NCBI GenBank assembly: GCA_964196565.1
Contig: CAXMUH010000154.1
Coordinates: 1-36,311 of the forward strand
Reading direction: 5' to 3'
DNA from: 2-12-FULL-42-15 sp964196565
GTDB lineage: Bacteria > Pseudomonadota > Gammaproteobacteria > Coxiellales > Coxiellaceae
Length of the DNA: 36,311 nt
Made by a program: the position numbers and the translations under genes. Under the pieces are notes generated by a model, which made no database searches, had not been told where the DNA came from, and worked only from the letters and a program-made list of their open reading frames with translations. Shown here piece by piece: positions 21,813-31,853 of the stretch (its first letter is position 1; every line of letters begins with the position of its first letter).

Positions 21813-22709
21813 TTATGCTCGCGCTTGCTCAGCCTGCCATCCAGTAGCCTCCGCTACCCGTTTGCCCATCTCTGCAGGTGATTTTACGATAAAAACACCA
21901 GCAGCTTCAAGTGCTTTAAATTTATCTGCTGCGGTTCCCTTGCCGCCGGCGATAATCGCACCTGCATGGCCCATACGCTTACCTTCAGGAGCGGTCACTC
22001 CTGCAATATAAGAAACCACAGGCTTGGACACATTGGATTTAATAAAGTCTGCTGCCTCTTCTTCAGCAGTACCGCCAATCTCACCCACCATAACAATCGC
22101 TTCTGTCTGCGGATCTTTTTCAAACATATCGAGCACATCAATAAAATTAGTGCCAGGGATAGGATCTCCGCCAATACCAACACACGTACTTTGTCCAAAG
22201 CCTAATTCCGTGGTTTGATGCACAGCCTCATAAGTCAGCGTTCCTGAACGCGACACAATCCCAACTTTTCCTGGCTTATGAATATACCCTGGCATTATAC
22301 CGATTTTGCATTGACCTGGCGTAATCACTCCTGGACAATTCGGGCCAATTAAGCGTACGTCTGCAAATTGATCTAAATACGCTTTTACTTCCAGCATATC
22401 AAGTACTGGAATGCCCTCAGTAATACAGATAACGAGCTTAATGCCTCCATCTACAGCTTCGATAATTGAATCTTTGCAAAATGGCGCAGGCACAAAAATC
22501 ACACTCGCTTGTGCCCCTGTTTTCTCCACCGCATCACAGACGCTATTAAAAACAGGTAAATCCAAATGGGTTTGACCGCCTTTTCCAGGGGTCACGCCAC
22601 CCACCATTTTGGTGCCATATTCAATACATTGTTCTGAATGCAAGGTACCTTGCTTACCAGTAAAACCTTGGCATATTACCTTGGTGTCTTTATTAACTAA
22701 AATACTCAT
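21813..22709 (-). CDS. sucD: Succinyl-CoA synthetase alpha subunit
   Basis: With SucC, converts succinyl-CoA to succinate with substrate-level phosphorylation in the TCA cycle. VICQGFTGKQGTLHSEQ forms the CoA-binding Rossmann start, followed by GPNCPGVITPG, and the phosphorylated active-site His lies in GHAGAIIAGGKGTA. 298 residues, typical. The ATG shares one base with the sucC stop. It ends right beside repeat copy D. Confidence 0.97.
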   Translation of the reverse strand: MSILVNKDTKVICQGFTGKQGTLHSEQCIEYGTKMVGGVTPGKGGQTHLDLPVFNSVCDAVEKTGAQASVIFVPAPFCKDSIIEAVDGGIKLVICITEGIPVLDMLEVKAYLDQFADVRLIGPNCPGVITPGQCKIGIMPGYIHKPGKVGIVSRSGTLTYEAVHQTTELGFGQSTCVGIGGDPIPGTNFIDVLDMFEKDPQTEAIVMVGEIGGTAEEEAADFIKSNVSKPVVSYIAGVTAPEGKRMGHAGAIIAGGKGTAADKFKALEAAGVFIVKSPAEMGKRVAEATGWQAEQARA

Positions 22710-23881
22710 TATGCTGCCCCATTTTTTGTTACATCTACAACTTGTTTTGCGGCATTGGCAAAACTACTCGCTGCGATAATATTTAATCCACTCTCGGCTA
22801 TTTTTTTCGAACCCAACTCTGCATTATTACCTTCAAGGCGAACCACCACAGGAACGCTCACACCCACATCCTTAATGGCACCGATAATACCTTCAGCAAT
22901 TAAATCACAACGCACAATACCGCCAAAAATATTCACTAAAATGGCTTTAACATTGGTGTCAGAAACAATAATTTTAAATGCTTCGGTTACGCGTTCTTTA
23001 GTCGCACCACCACCCACATCTAAAAAGTTAGCAGGAAAACCGCCATTCAATTTAATTAAATCCATGGTGGCCATCGCAAGACCCGCACCATTAACCATAC
23101 AACCGATGCTGCCATCCAATGCGATATAGTTAAGCTCCCATTGCTGCGCACGATTTTCACGCTCATCTTCTTGAGTGGTATCACGCATTTCGCGCAATTC
23201 GCTTTGTCGATAAAGCGCATTATCATCGATAGTAATTTTCGCATCTAAACAAATTAATTCACCTGCGCCAGTTACAACTAATGGATTAATCTCAAGCAAG
23301 CTCAAATCATTTTCTATAAACAGCTTATAGAGGTTCATTACGATACTGGTAAAACTTCTGAGGGATTTGATATCCAAATCCAAACCAAAAAATAATTGAC
23401 GACATTGAAAAGGTTGCATGCCCACAGCCGGATCAATCTCAACTTGCAGAATCTTCTCTGGGGTTTCATCCGCTACTTTTTCAATCTCAACACCACCTTC
23501 GGTAGACGCCATAAACACAACACGCTGTGAAGCACGGTCAATTACCGCCCCCAAATAAAGCTCACGCTTAATATCGGATGGCTCTTCGACTAAAATTGAA
23601 TTAACCGGTTGCCCATTGGCATCCGTTTGATAGGTCACCAATTGCGTGCCCAATAAAGCTTTAACTGCAGCTTTTAAATCATCTTTATTATCAACAATTT
23701 TAACACCACCCGCTTTACCACGCCCACCGGCATGTACTTGAGCTTTCACCACCCAACGATCACCGCCGAGTGCATTTGCTGCCTCAACAGCTGACTCTGG
23801 ACTGAAAACCACTTCACCATCGGGAACCGAGATTTTATATTTTCTTAGCAATTTTTTTGCTTGATATTCATGTAAGTTCAT
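22709..23881 (-). CDS. sucC: Succinyl-CoA synthetase beta subunit
   Basis: The ATP-grasp subunit that binds nucleotide and succinate. MNLHEYQAKKLLRKY start, VVKAQVHAGGRGKAGGV nucleotide loop, EINPLVVTGAG, and the NIFGGIVRCDLIAEGI region at the dimer interface. 390 residues against 388 in E. coli. It lies 155 bp after sucB; that gap holds a palindrome that may end or attenuate part of the transcript. Confidence 0.97.
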   Translation of the reverse strand: MNLHEYQAKKLLRKYKISVPDGEVVFSPESAVEAANALGGDRWVVKAQVHAGGRGKAGGVKIVDNKDDLKAAVKALLGTQLVTYQTDANGQPVNSILVEEPSDIKRELYLGAVIDRASQRVVFMASTEGGVEIEKVADETPEKILQVEIDPAVGMQPFQCRQLFFGLDLDIKSLRSFTSIVMNLYKLFIENDLSLLEINPLVVTGAGELICLDAKITIDDNALYRQSELREMRDTTQEDERENRAQQWELNYIALDGSIGCMVNGAGLAMATMDLIKLNGGFPANFLDVGGGATKERVTEAFKIIVSDTNVKAILVNIFGGIVRCDLIAEGIIGAIKDVGVSVPVVVRLEGNNAELGSKKIAESGLNIIAASSFANAAKQVVDVTKNGAA

Positions 23882-23996
23882 ATGATTGTTTCTACTATGT
23901 TTATTTTTTTAAATTATGCAGATAAAAAAATTATCTGCCCCAAATACTTAAGAGCATTTAACAATGCCTAGGTTGTAATGTCCATATTAATTCCCT

Positions 23997-24024
23997 GGAT
24001 CCCGTGGTCTAGCCACGGGATGAC
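23997..24024. repeat. Palindromic repeat in the sucB-sucC gap (copy E, different type)
   Basis: A hairpin ATCCCGTGG-TCTAG-CCACGGGAT, ending GATGAC like the inner hairpin of copy D. It lies immediately after sucB in a 155-bp gap inside an otherwise tight operon. Confidence 0.7.
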
Positions 24025-24036
24025 GGGCATGCAAAA

Positions 24037-25233
24037 TCAAACGCCGAGCAATAACCGCGCTGGATCCTCTAACGCTTCTTTTATTGTACGCAAGAACACG
24101 ACCGCCTCACTACCATCAACAACACGATGATCATAAGAAAGCGCTACATACATAATCGGCCGAATCACCACCTCGCCATTTTCAGCTACGGGTCGTTCAA
24201 CAATGTTGTGCATCCCTAGAATAGCTGTTTGCGGTGGGTTAATAATCGGGGTTGATAACATCGAACCATAGGTTCCACCATTGGTGATGGTGAATGTGCC
24301 GCCGGTCATATCTTCAATGGTTATTTTACCGGCGCTGGCTTTTTCGGCAAATTGACGAATTGCTTTTTCAATGTCTGCCATCGACATCATTTCTGCATTA
24401 CGTAAAATTGGCACCACCAAACCGCGCTTACCACCAATCGCAATGCCCACATCACAATAGTTGTGATAAATAAGATCGTTGCCATCAATTGAGGAATTTA
24501 CCGCAGGGAAGCGTTTTAATGCTTCTACTGTAGCCTTGGTGAAAAATGACATGAAACCTAAACGCGTACCATGAATTTTTTCAAACTGGTCTTTGTATTT
24601 TTTACGAAGATCCATCACCGGCTTCATATTGATTTCGTTAAAGGTAGTTAAAATAGCTGCTTCATGCTGCACTTCCACCAAGCGCTCAGCAATACGCGCT
24701 CGTAGGCGTGACATTGGCACACGTTTTTCACTACGGTCCCCAGCACCCATCATCGGCTCATCACTGACTGGTGCTTCTGGCTGTTGCAAGTGTGCTGCAA
24801 CATCTTGCTTGGTCACTCGCCCACCCTTGCCGCTTCCAGAAACTTTGCTAACATCAACGTCTTTTTCTTGGGCCATGCGACGGACTGAAGGGCTTAATTG
24901 TTCGTGGGTAGAAGCTGGCGCGGCGCTGGATTCATCTGGTGGAACTTCAATCTCCGCATTTTTAGTTTCGCCCCCATCTGTTTTTGAGGGTGCCCCACCT
25001 TCTTTAATCACGGCAATTAACTGCTCGGCGCCCACCGTATCACCTTCTTGTACTAACAGCTTTTCGATCACACCCGACTGTGGAGCTGGCACTTCCAACA
25101 TCACTTTATCGGTTTCCAAATCCACTAAGTTTTCATCACGCTCAACACCATCGCCTACTTTTTTATACCATTTAGCTACCACAGCATCTGCAACTGACTC
25201 TGGTAAGGTAGGAACTTTAATTTCAACACTCAT
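24037..25233 (-). CDS. sucB: 2-Oxoglutarate dehydrogenase E2, dihydrolipoyl succinyltransferase
   Basis: Core of the oxoglutarate dehydrogenase complex, passing the succinyl group to CoA. Domains: an N-terminal lipoyl domain with the lipoylated Lys43 in ETDKVMLEV, a linker, the E1/E3-binding domain (LSPSVRRMAQEKDVDVSKV), and the catalytic domain with SYDHRVVDGSEAV near the C-terminus. The start at 25233 (MSVEIKVP, 398 residues) has GAGGAAG just upstream. It follows sucA by 15 nt. No lpd (E3) gene is in the window. Confidence 0.97.
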   Translation of the reverse strand: MSVEIKVPTLPESVADAVVAKWYKKVGDGVERDENLVDLETDKVMLEVPAPQSGVIEKLLVQEGDTVGAEQLIAVIKEGGAPSKTDGGETKNAEIEVPPDESSAAPASTHEQLSPSVRRMAQEKDVDVSKVSGSGKGGRVTKQDVAAHLQQPEAPVSDEPMMGAGDRSEKRVPMSRLRARIAERLVEVQHEAAILTTFNEINMKPVMDLRKKYKDQFEKIHGTRLGFMSFFTKATVEALKRFPAVNSSIDGNDLIYHNYCDVGIAIGGKRGLVVPILRNAEMMSMADIEKAIRQFAEKASAGKITIEDMTGGTFTITNGGTYGSMLSTPIINPPQTAILGMHNIVERPVAENGEVVIRPIMYVALSYDHRVVDGSEAVVFLRTIKEALEDPARLLLGV

Positions 25234-25248
25234 CAATCTTCCTCACTG

Positions 25249-28077
25249 TTAATATTCTGTTTCAGAAATCTCTAATGCAGCATAAATTAATTCTTGCTGC
25301 TGCTTTTTATGTAATGCAGGGTAACCAACCGCAGGGGCTGCTGAAGGCTCTCGCCCCACATAAGTTAATGTCTGATCATCACGCTTACATTCTAAAAATC
25401 GATCCCGCGAACAAAACCAAGCACCTTGGTTTTTTGGTTCCTCTTGACACCAAATTATTTCATGCGCATTAGGATAGCGCATTAATTGCATATGACACTC
25501 ATCATAACCAAAAGGATAAAGCTGTTCGATACGAATTATGGCGATATGCGTAATATTATGTTTGCGTCGCTCTTCCAACAAATCGTAATAAACTTTACCA
25601 CTGCATAAAACAATGCGCGTGACTTTCTCATCATCCAGCTTATCCACTTCTGGAATCAATAATTGAAACTGCCCATTAGCTAGATCATCCAATGTGGAAA
25701 CGGCCAACTTATGACGCAACAAACTCTTTGGACTCATGATAATAAGTGGTTTACGAAACGGACGAATCACTTGACGACGCAACAAATGAAAAATCTGTGC
25801 AGGCGTTGTTGGTACGCACACTTGAATATTATACTGTGCACACAATTGTAGATAGCGCTCAAGTCTAGCCGATGAATGTTCTGGTCCCATGCCTTCATAC
25901 CCATGTGGCAATAATAAGGTAACCCCTGAAAGACGATTCCACTTTTGCCAACCTGAACTAATAAACTGATCGATAATCACTTGTGCGCCATTAGCAAAAT
26001 CACCAAACTGTGCTTCCCAAATCACAAGGCCAGTCGGCGCAGCTGTTGAATAACCGTATTCAAATCCGAGCGCTCCGGCTTCAGATAACAACGAATCATA
26101 AATCTCAACCGCCCCTTGGTCTTTAGATAAATGCGCTAACGCCATATCTTCTTTACCCGTCGCCTGATCGTGCAATACCGAATGACGGTGATAAAAGGTA
26201 CCACGACGGGTATCTTCGCCCACCACCCGAATCGGATAACCTTCGGTTAAAAGACCAGCGTACGCCATCATTTCAGCAAAACCCCAATCCATTGGCTGTT
26301 CGCCCAACGCCATTCTAGCCCGAGCTTGCATTAAACCTTGCACCTGACGCTGCAGTTTAAATTCTTGTGGGTAGGTCGATAATTTTTTACCTAACTCTAA
26401 TAAACGATCTTTTTTGATAGTGGTATCAGCATCCATCGTCCAGACTTGACCAATATATTTAGTCCATCTCTCAGCGTAAATATTAGAAAGGCCGCCTTTT
26501 ATCGTTTGAACAACTTGCTCACCTCGATCGAGCTTATCGCGATATTCGTCACTCATCGCTTGTGCCTCGTTTGTCGTGCAAACTTTTTCTTTTATTAATT
26601 CATCTGCATAAAGCGTTCGCGTTGTTGGGTGGCTTTTAATAATTTTATACATCATCGGTTGGGTGGCTGTTGGTTCATCCACTTCTTGATGGCCGTGACG
26701 ACGATAACAAACCAAGTCAATCACAATATCTTTATGAAAGGTCATGCGATAATCTAGGGCTAATTGAACAGCCGCGACAGCTGCCTCTGGATCATCGCCA
26801 TTAACATGCAGAACGGGCGCGTCTAACATTTTAGCAAGATCACTGCAATAAATTGATGAACGTGCATCATGTGGATTAGAGGTGGTAAAACCCACTTGGT
26901 TATTGATAATAATATGCAGCGATCCACCAACCGTATGTGCACGTGTCTGTGACATACTTAAAGTTTCCATCACAATCCCTTGGGCTGCAAATGCAGCATC
27001 ACCATGGATTTGCACTGGCATCGCTGAGTTTTTCTTATCACCATCTTCATATCGGTCTTGTCGAGCGCGCACTGAACCCATAATCACAGGATTAATAAAT
27101 TCTAAATGCGAAGGGTTAAAAGCAAGCGCTAAATGCAATGGCCCCGCATCGGTTAACACATCACGCGAATAGCCACGATGATATTTTACATCGCCAGAGG
27201 TCATGCCATGCTCTCTTTTGCCTTCAAATTCTAAAAATAATTCTTTCGGTGAGTGGCCCATAACATTTAACAAAACATTTATTCGACCACGATGCGCCAT
27301 CCCGATCACAATTTCTTTCATCCCTTGTTGGCGCGCACGCTGACCTAATTCATCGAGCATTGGAATCAACGTATCCGCACCTTCAATTGAAAAGCGCTTT
27401 TGACCCACATATTTCATGTTTAAATATTTTTCCAACGTTTCGGAGGCGGTCAACTGCTTTAAGATATTTCGTTTGGTGTCATTGCTGTAACGCATCGAAG
27501 GCATACGATGCTCAACATAATCACGCAACCAGTGACGCTCAACTTCATCTGAAATTGTGCTGTACTGAACGCCGATAGTGTCACAGTAAATTGATTTTAA
27601 AGCGGTATAGATCTCTTTTAATGTGGCATGTGATTTTTCTAGTAAGCCACCTGTCTCAAAAGTAGTACCAAAGTCACTTTCCGTTAAATTATAAAATGAT
27701 AATTGCAAGCGTGGTTCATCTGAGATAGGTTTATTCAAAGGATTAACGTTTGCATTAAGATGACCAAAACGTCGATGATTAACAATCATGCTATTAACAG
27801 CAACTTGTTTGGCGGTAAAACCACTATCTGCTGCTCCTACACTGGCACTTGCTCGATGTGGATGCTGCGCTAATTGATAAAATTGTTGGCGGATCGCTTC
27901 ATGAGAAATATCACTGCCCGCTTGGCCATTGGCAAGTGAGTTAAAATAATCACGCCATTGTTGATCAACATCGGTTGGATTTTTTAGAAATTGTTCATAC
28001 AACTCTTCAATATAACCCGCATTAGCGCCCGCCAAATAAGAGCTCTCTTCAAATTCTTTCATTGTTAGCTTAGGCAT
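25249..28077 (-). CDS. sucA: 2-Oxoglutarate dehydrogenase E1
   Basis: The thiamine-diphosphate-dependent decarboxylase of the TCA cycle, 942 residues. The N-terminal YLAGANAGYIEELYEQFLKNP segment is the helix that docks onto E2. GMAHRGRINVLLNVMGH, QIHGDAAFAAQGIVMETL and the thiamine/Mg motif region VNGDDPEAAVAAVQLAL identify the family. The C-terminal transketolase part contains LPHGYEGMGPEHSSARLER. The ribosome site GAAAGG lies 6 nt before the ATG. It follows sdhB after 112 bp. Confidence 0.97.
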   Translation of the reverse strand: MPKLTMKEFEESSYLAGANAGYIEELYEQFLKNPTDVDQQWRDYFNSLANGQAGSDISHEAIRQQFYQLAQHPHRASASVGAADSGFTAKQVAVNSMIVNHRRFGHLNANVNPLNKPISDEPRLQLSFYNLTESDFGTTFETGGLLEKSHATLKEIYTALKSIYCDTIGVQYSTISDEVERHWLRDYVEHRMPSMRYSNDTKRNILKQLTASETLEKYLNMKYVGQKRFSIEGADTLIPMLDELGQRARQQGMKEIVIGMAHRGRINVLLNVMGHSPKELFLEFEGKREHGMTSGDVKYHRGYSRDVLTDAGPLHLALAFNPSHLEFINPVIMGSVRARQDRYEDGDKKNSAMPVQIHGDAAFAAQGIVMETLSMSQTRAHTVGGSLHIIINNQVGFTTSNPHDARSSIYCSDLAKMLDAPVLHVNGDDPEAAVAAVQLALDYRMTFHKDIVIDLVCYRRHGHQEVDEPTATQPMMYKIIKSHPTTRTLYADELIKEKVCTTNEAQAMSDEYRDKLDRGEQVVQTIKGGLSNIYAERWTKYIGQVWTMDADTTIKKDRLLELGKKLSTYPQEFKLQRQVQGLMQARARMALGEQPMDWGFAEMMAYAGLLTEGYPIRVVGEDTRRGTFYHRHSVLHDQATGKEDMALAHLSKDQGAVEIYDSLLSEAGALGFEYGYSTAAPTGLVIWEAQFGDFANGAQVIIDQFISSGWQKWNRLSGVTLLLPHGYEGMGPEHSSARLERYLQLCAQYNIQVCVPTTPAQIFHLLRRQVIRPFRKPLIIMSPKSLLRHKLAVSTLDDLANGQFQLLIPEVDKLDDEKVTRIVLCSGKVYYDLLEERRKHNITHIAIIRIEQLYPFGYDECHMQLMRYPNAHEIIWCQEEPKNQGAWFCSRDRFLECKRDDQTLTYVGREPSAAPAVGYPALHKKQQQELIYAALEISETEY

Positions 28078-28189
28078 TTGTAACCTTTCTCTAAAAAAAC
28101 AATCCTCTAAGAGGAACTAGTTTAAACGCAGAAAATCGAGCAATGCCCGACCCCCTCTATTTTCTGTCCTTAATAAAAAAACGTGATGC

Positions 28190-28915
28190 CTATCCCGAGC
28201 GATCCGAATCCACAAGCATATCTGCACGAATGCGATTAATTGCTTCCGTTGGGTTTAGCCCTTTTGGACAAACCGATACACAATTCATAATGGTACGACA
28301 ACGAAACACACTGAAACGATCTTTTAAATCATCAAGTCGTTCTTCAGATTCAGTGTCACGACTATCAACAATAAATCGATAAGCCGTTAATAATCCCGCT
28401 GGACCAATAAATTTATCTGGATTCCACCAATAAGATGGACATGATGCAGAACAACACGCGCAAAGAATGCATTCATAAAGACCATCAAGCTTTGCTCTTT
28501 GTTCTGGTGACTGAAGACGCTCTTTCTCTGGTGGTGCCTCATCATTTTGCAGGTATGGCTTAACTTTACGCCACTGCTTATAAAATTGATTCATATCAAC
28601 AATCAGATCACGAATCACAGGAAAACCCGGTAATGGGCGTAAAACCACACGGTCTGGCAGTTGGGCTAATTGAGTAATACACGCCAAGCCATTTTTGCCG
28701 TTAATATTCATACCATCTGAACCGCAAACACCTTCACCACAAGAACGGCGAAATCCGATGTCTGGGTGTTTCTCTTTAAGCGCCTCTAATGCACTCAGTA
28801 ACATCTTTCCCATAATCTTTTCAACATCGAGCTCATATTCCTCTATATAAGGTTTATCATCCTTATCTGGATCAAAGCGATAAATAGAAAATTTCATTAT
28901 CCTACTACTGGTCAT
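28190..28915 (-). CDS. sdhB: Succinate dehydrogenase iron-sulfur subunit
   Basis: Carries electrons from the FAD of SdhA to quinone. All three cluster motifs are present: 2Fe-2S (RRSCGEGVCGSDGMNINGKN), 4Fe-4S (CILCACCSASCPSYWW) and 3Fe-4S (CRTIMNCVSVCPKGLNP). The ATG at 28915 begins 4 nt after the sdhA stop. An internal ATG at 28897 (MKFSIYRFDP) aligns better with E. coli SdhB, so the start is uncertain by six codons. Confidence 0.96.
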   Translation of the reverse strand: MTSSRIMKFSIYRFDPDKDDKPYIEEYELDVEKIMGKMLLSALEALKEKHPDIGFRRSCGEGVCGSDGMNINGKNGLACITQLAQLPDRVVLRPLPGFPVIRDLIVDMNQFYKQWRKVKPYLQNDEAPPEKERLQSPEQRAKLDGLYECILCACCSASCPSYWWNPDKFIGPAGLLTAYRFIVDSRDTESEERLDDLKDRFSVFRCRTIMNCVSVCPKGLNPTEAINRIRADMLVDSDRSG

Positions 28916-28919
28916 GGCT

Positions 28920-30677
28920 TTAGTCTCTTTTTTCTAGTGGAAATGCTTCAATATCTTTGGGAGCAAAATTAACTGCTCGTTTGCCCATCTTCCCATCTTC
29001 AAAATACAAAGTGTGGTTAAGCCAATGCTCATCATCACGCTCTTCATAATCATAACGTGAATGTGCGCCTCGACTTTCGGTGCGTTTTTCAGCGCCCACT
29101 GCTGTTGCCATAGCGACAGCCATCATATTTTCAAGCTCCAATGCTTCGATACGCGCATAGTTAAACACCTTGCTGTTATCTAATAATTTAGCATGTTTTA
29201 AGCGCTCCTGTAGTGCTTTTAGCTTAACCAAACCCTCTTCCATCGGCTTGGCATCACGAAACACACTGAAACTAGCCTGCATTATCTCTTTGAGTTCATT
29301 ACGAATAGCTGCAGGATCTTCAGTATTTTTAGGGTCATCCCAACGCGCAATACGAGCAAGGGCTCTATCAAGATCTGCTTGATCTGGCTCGCGAAAACCT
29401 AAATCACCTTTCAATGCTTCTTCTAAATGTAAACCAACAGCGCGACCAAACACGACTAAATCCAGCAAAGAGTTTGTGCCTAATCGGTTCGCCCCATGAA
29501 CTGAAACACAAGCACACTCACCCGCGGCAAAAAAACCTTCAACCACTTGATCATCACCGGAAGCATCTTGAGTTAACACTTGTCCATTTACATTGGTGGG
29601 TATTCCACCCATTTGATAATGACAGGTAGGTACGACAGGAATAGGCTCTTTTGCAGGGTCCACATTCGCGAATTTTTTCGCAAGCTCAGTAATACCTGGT
29701 AAGCGTTCTTTTAACACTTTTTCACCTAAATGATCGAGCTTTAACAACACATGATCTTTCTCTGGGCCACAACCGTTGCCGGCTAAAATTTCCATGACAC
29801 ATGCACGAGAAACCACATCGCGACAATCGAGATCTTTTAAGTGCGGTGAGTAACGCTCCATAAAGCGCTCGCCTTTTGAATTCAGTAAATAACCCCCTTC
29901 TCCACGCGCACCTTCGGTTATTAAGCAACCCGCACCGGCAATACCGGTTGGATGAAATTGCCAAAACTCCATGTCTTGCGCGGGAAAACCCGCACGCAAC
30001 AGCATTCCCATACCATCACCCGTATTGGTATAAGCGTTAGTGGTAAATTTAAAAATTCGACCCGAACCGCCGGTTGCAAAAACAGTCGCTTTTGCTTTGA
30101 AAAAAGCCAGCTCACCAGTTTCAATACACATCGCTAAAACACCCGCAACAGCACCACTACCCGAGCGTATCAAATCAATGCTATACCATTCATCGTGAAA
30201 ATGGGTATTATGCGCCACGTTTTGTTGATATAAAGTATGCAATAAGGCGTGCCCGGTTCGATCCGCTGCAGCACAAGTTCGACGTGCAAGCTCACCGCCA
30301 AAATCACGCGTATGGCCACCAAACGCCCGTTGATAAATTCGACCATCCTCAAGCCGCGAAAATGGCAAGCCCATATGTTCTAATTCATAAACTGCTGCTG
30401 GCGCATGTTGGCACATATATTCAGCGGCATCTTGATCAGCCAGATAATCAGAGCCATGAACCGTATCATACATATGCCATTGCCATTTATCGGGAACGAC
30501 ATTCCCAAGTGCCGCTGCAATACCACCTTGCGCTGACACAGTATGTGAACGAGTAGGAAAAACTTTTGAAATCACGGCAACTTTATAATTCGATTGCGCC
30601 ATTTGTAATGCCGCTCGCATGCCTGCACCACCGGCACCGACAATTACTGCATCAAATTCTTTAACTGCTATAGCCAT
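28920..30677 (-). CDS. sdhA: Succinate dehydrogenase flavoprotein subunit
   Basis: Oxidises succinate to fumarate. 585 residues with DAVIVGAGGAGMRAALQ for FAD binding and the covalent FAD His45 in RSHTVSAQGG, the same number as in E. coli. HPTGIAGAGCLITEGARGEGG and the conserved HGANRLGTNSLLDLVVFG complete the active site. It lies between sdhD and sdhB in the usual sdhCDAB order. Confidence 0.97.
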   Translation of the reverse strand: MAIAVKEFDAVIVGAGGAGMRAALQMAQSNYKVAVISKVFPTRSHTVSAQGGIAAALGNVVPDKWQWHMYDTVHGSDYLADQDAAEYMCQHAPAAVYELEHMGLPFSRLEDGRIYQRAFGGHTRDFGGELARRTCAAADRTGHALLHTLYQQNVAHNTHFHDEWYSIDLIRSGSGAVAGVLAMCIETGELAFFKAKATVFATGGSGRIFKFTTNAYTNTGDGMGMLLRAGFPAQDMEFWQFHPTGIAGAGCLITEGARGEGGYLLNSKGERFMERYSPHLKDLDCRDVVSRACVMEILAGNGCGPEKDHVLLKLDHLGEKVLKERLPGITELAKKFANVDPAKEPIPVVPTCHYQMGGIPTNVNGQVLTQDASGDDQVVEGFFAAGECACVSVHGANRLGTNSLLDLVVFGRAVGLHLEEALKGDLGFREPDQADLDRALARIARWDDPKNTEDPAAIRNELKEIMQASFSVFRDAKPMEEGLVKLKALQERLKHAKLLDNSKVFNYARIEALELENMMAVAMATAVGAEKRTESRGAHSRYDYEERDDEHWLNHTLYFEDGKMGKRAVNFAPKDIEAFPLEKRD

Positions 30678-30689
30678 ATTTTTTTCACC

Positions 30690-31031
30690 CTATCGCCACA
30701 AAATATCCAATACCCAGATGAGGTAACCCAATAGTAATAAAATAACGATTACTTCTAGTATAAGGCGCAGCATCTTCGACTTTACATAATCGGTAAATAC
30801 CGTCCATAAACCAATCCATGCATGCCAAATAACGCTCAGTACAACAATGACGGTAAAAATCCGCATCCATGAATTAGCATACAATGCATGCCAACTCGAA
30901 TAATTTGCAGCAACGTGATCAAGAAGATAGACCATTAAAAAAATCGCGTAAACCCCAACAATAACAGCCGTGCTACGCTGAACCAACCATTCGAATAAAC
31001 CACTGCGGCTGTGTTTTGTTTGATCTACCAT
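30690..31031 (-). CDS. sdhD: Succinate dehydrogenase membrane anchor subunit D
   Basis: Small cytochrome b subunit that holds the complex in the inner membrane and contributes to the quinone and haem sites. Three hydrophobic helices, with RSTAVIVGVYAIF in the first and WHAWIGLWTVFTDY after the second. The start at 31031 (MVDQTKHSRSG, 113 residues) has AGGGG 7 nt upstream and overlaps the sdhC stop by 7 nt; the frame's upstream GTG is less likely. Confidence 0.92.
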   Translation of the reverse strand: MVDQTKHSRSGLFEWLVQRSTAVIVGVYAIFLMVYLLDHVAANYSSWHALYANSWMRIFTVIVVLSVIWHAWIGLWTVFTDYVKSKMLRLILEVIVILLLLGYLIWVLDILWR

Positions 31032-31399
31032 ACCCACACCCCTGCTAAAATAAACAGAATTACTGCCAGCACAAAGATCACATAGGCGCTAGCATATCCT
31101 GCTTTAAGGCTCTCACCAAAGCCAAAATCCATGATAATGTGTCTAATACCAGCCACTAAATGAAACAAGATGGCACAGAGCATAATCCAAACTAGAAATT
31201 CCATCCATCCGTTTTTCATTAATTGAACAGTTTGATGGTAAGCTGCTGCGGAAGATAATGATTTACCGAGCAATGCAATCATCAATGGTAAAAACAAAAA
31301 TAACAACACACCAGAAACGCGATGTAAAATTGATATAATCGCCATCGGGGGGAACCGAAGCGTCATTAGATCTAAATTGACTGGTCTTTTTTTATTCAA
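31025..31399 (-). CDS. sdhC: Succinate dehydrogenase cytochrome b556 subunit
   Basis: Membrane anchor with the haem b ligand. It opens with the family pattern RPVNLDLMTLRFP, then ISILHRVSGVLLFLFLP, and has the ligand region LFHLVAGIRHIIMDFG in helix 2, with three helices in 124 residues. First gene of the sdhCDAB-sucABCD run, about 75 nt downstream of a strong-looking promoter. Confidence 0.95.
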   Translation of the reverse strand: MNKKRPVNLDLMTLRFPPMAIISILHRVSGVLLFLFLPLMIALLGKSLSSAAAYHQTVQLMKNGWMEFLVWIMLCAILFHLVAGIRHIIMDFGFGESLKAGYASAYVIFVLAVILFILAGVWVW

Positions 31400-31480
31400 G
31401 ATTTGATCATCCTCAGTGAAATAAGCCTATTAAAATAGCTCTGTAAGCAATCCAATGTATATGCAACACGTGGCGAGGTG

Positions 31481-31509
31481 ATTATAGCCAGATTGAAGTC
31501 GGAAGACAA
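31481..31509 (-). promoter_or_regulatory. Candidate promoter for sdhCDAB-suc
   Basis: On the - strand TTGTCT, 17 bp, then a perfect TATAAT (complement of ATTATA at 31481-31486). Transcription would start near 31474, leaving a 75-nt leader to sdhC. It lies in the 454-bp divergent region shared with gltA. I see no gene in that region. Confidence 0.6.
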
Positions 31510-31674
31510 ATAGCTAGACACTTGCTTTAACACACTAAAATCCCTTTTTAATTACGCCAATTCCATTAGCTATTAAAATTAGTGTACATAAGTACTTGTT
31601 ATATCATACCATACTCAACCACCGCAGATACATAAAGCTGGATACTTGTTCAAAACGGTGCTACAAATTATACT

Positions 31675-31703
31675 TTGAAATGACTCGACACCTTTACTAT
31701 AGT
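31675..31703 (+). promoter_or_regulatory. Candidate promoter for gltA
   Basis: TTGAAA, 17 bp, TATAGT, facing away from the sdh promoter about 170 bp distant. The leader to gltA would be about 145 nt. Confidence 0.55.
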
Positions 31704-31853
31704 TAGGTAAAAAATAGCGATACAGGCAATCAACTTGTTGTAACACTTCAACAGCGATGGCTAAATTGTTAGAACAAGAAGTCATTGTGCTTAGCAAATG
31801 GGCAATCTAGAGCGAAGATTCAGCAACGACAATAAATTAGCGAGGAACCCACC

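Noticed and set aside
21643..22011. 122-codon + strand frame over repeat copy D and the sucD end
   Set aside because: Half lies in repeat sequence and half is antisense to sucD; an artefact.
31615..31797. 60-codon - strand frame in the sdhC-gltA gap
   Set aside because: Overlaps the likely gltA promoter, with no ribosome site and no protein-like pattern.
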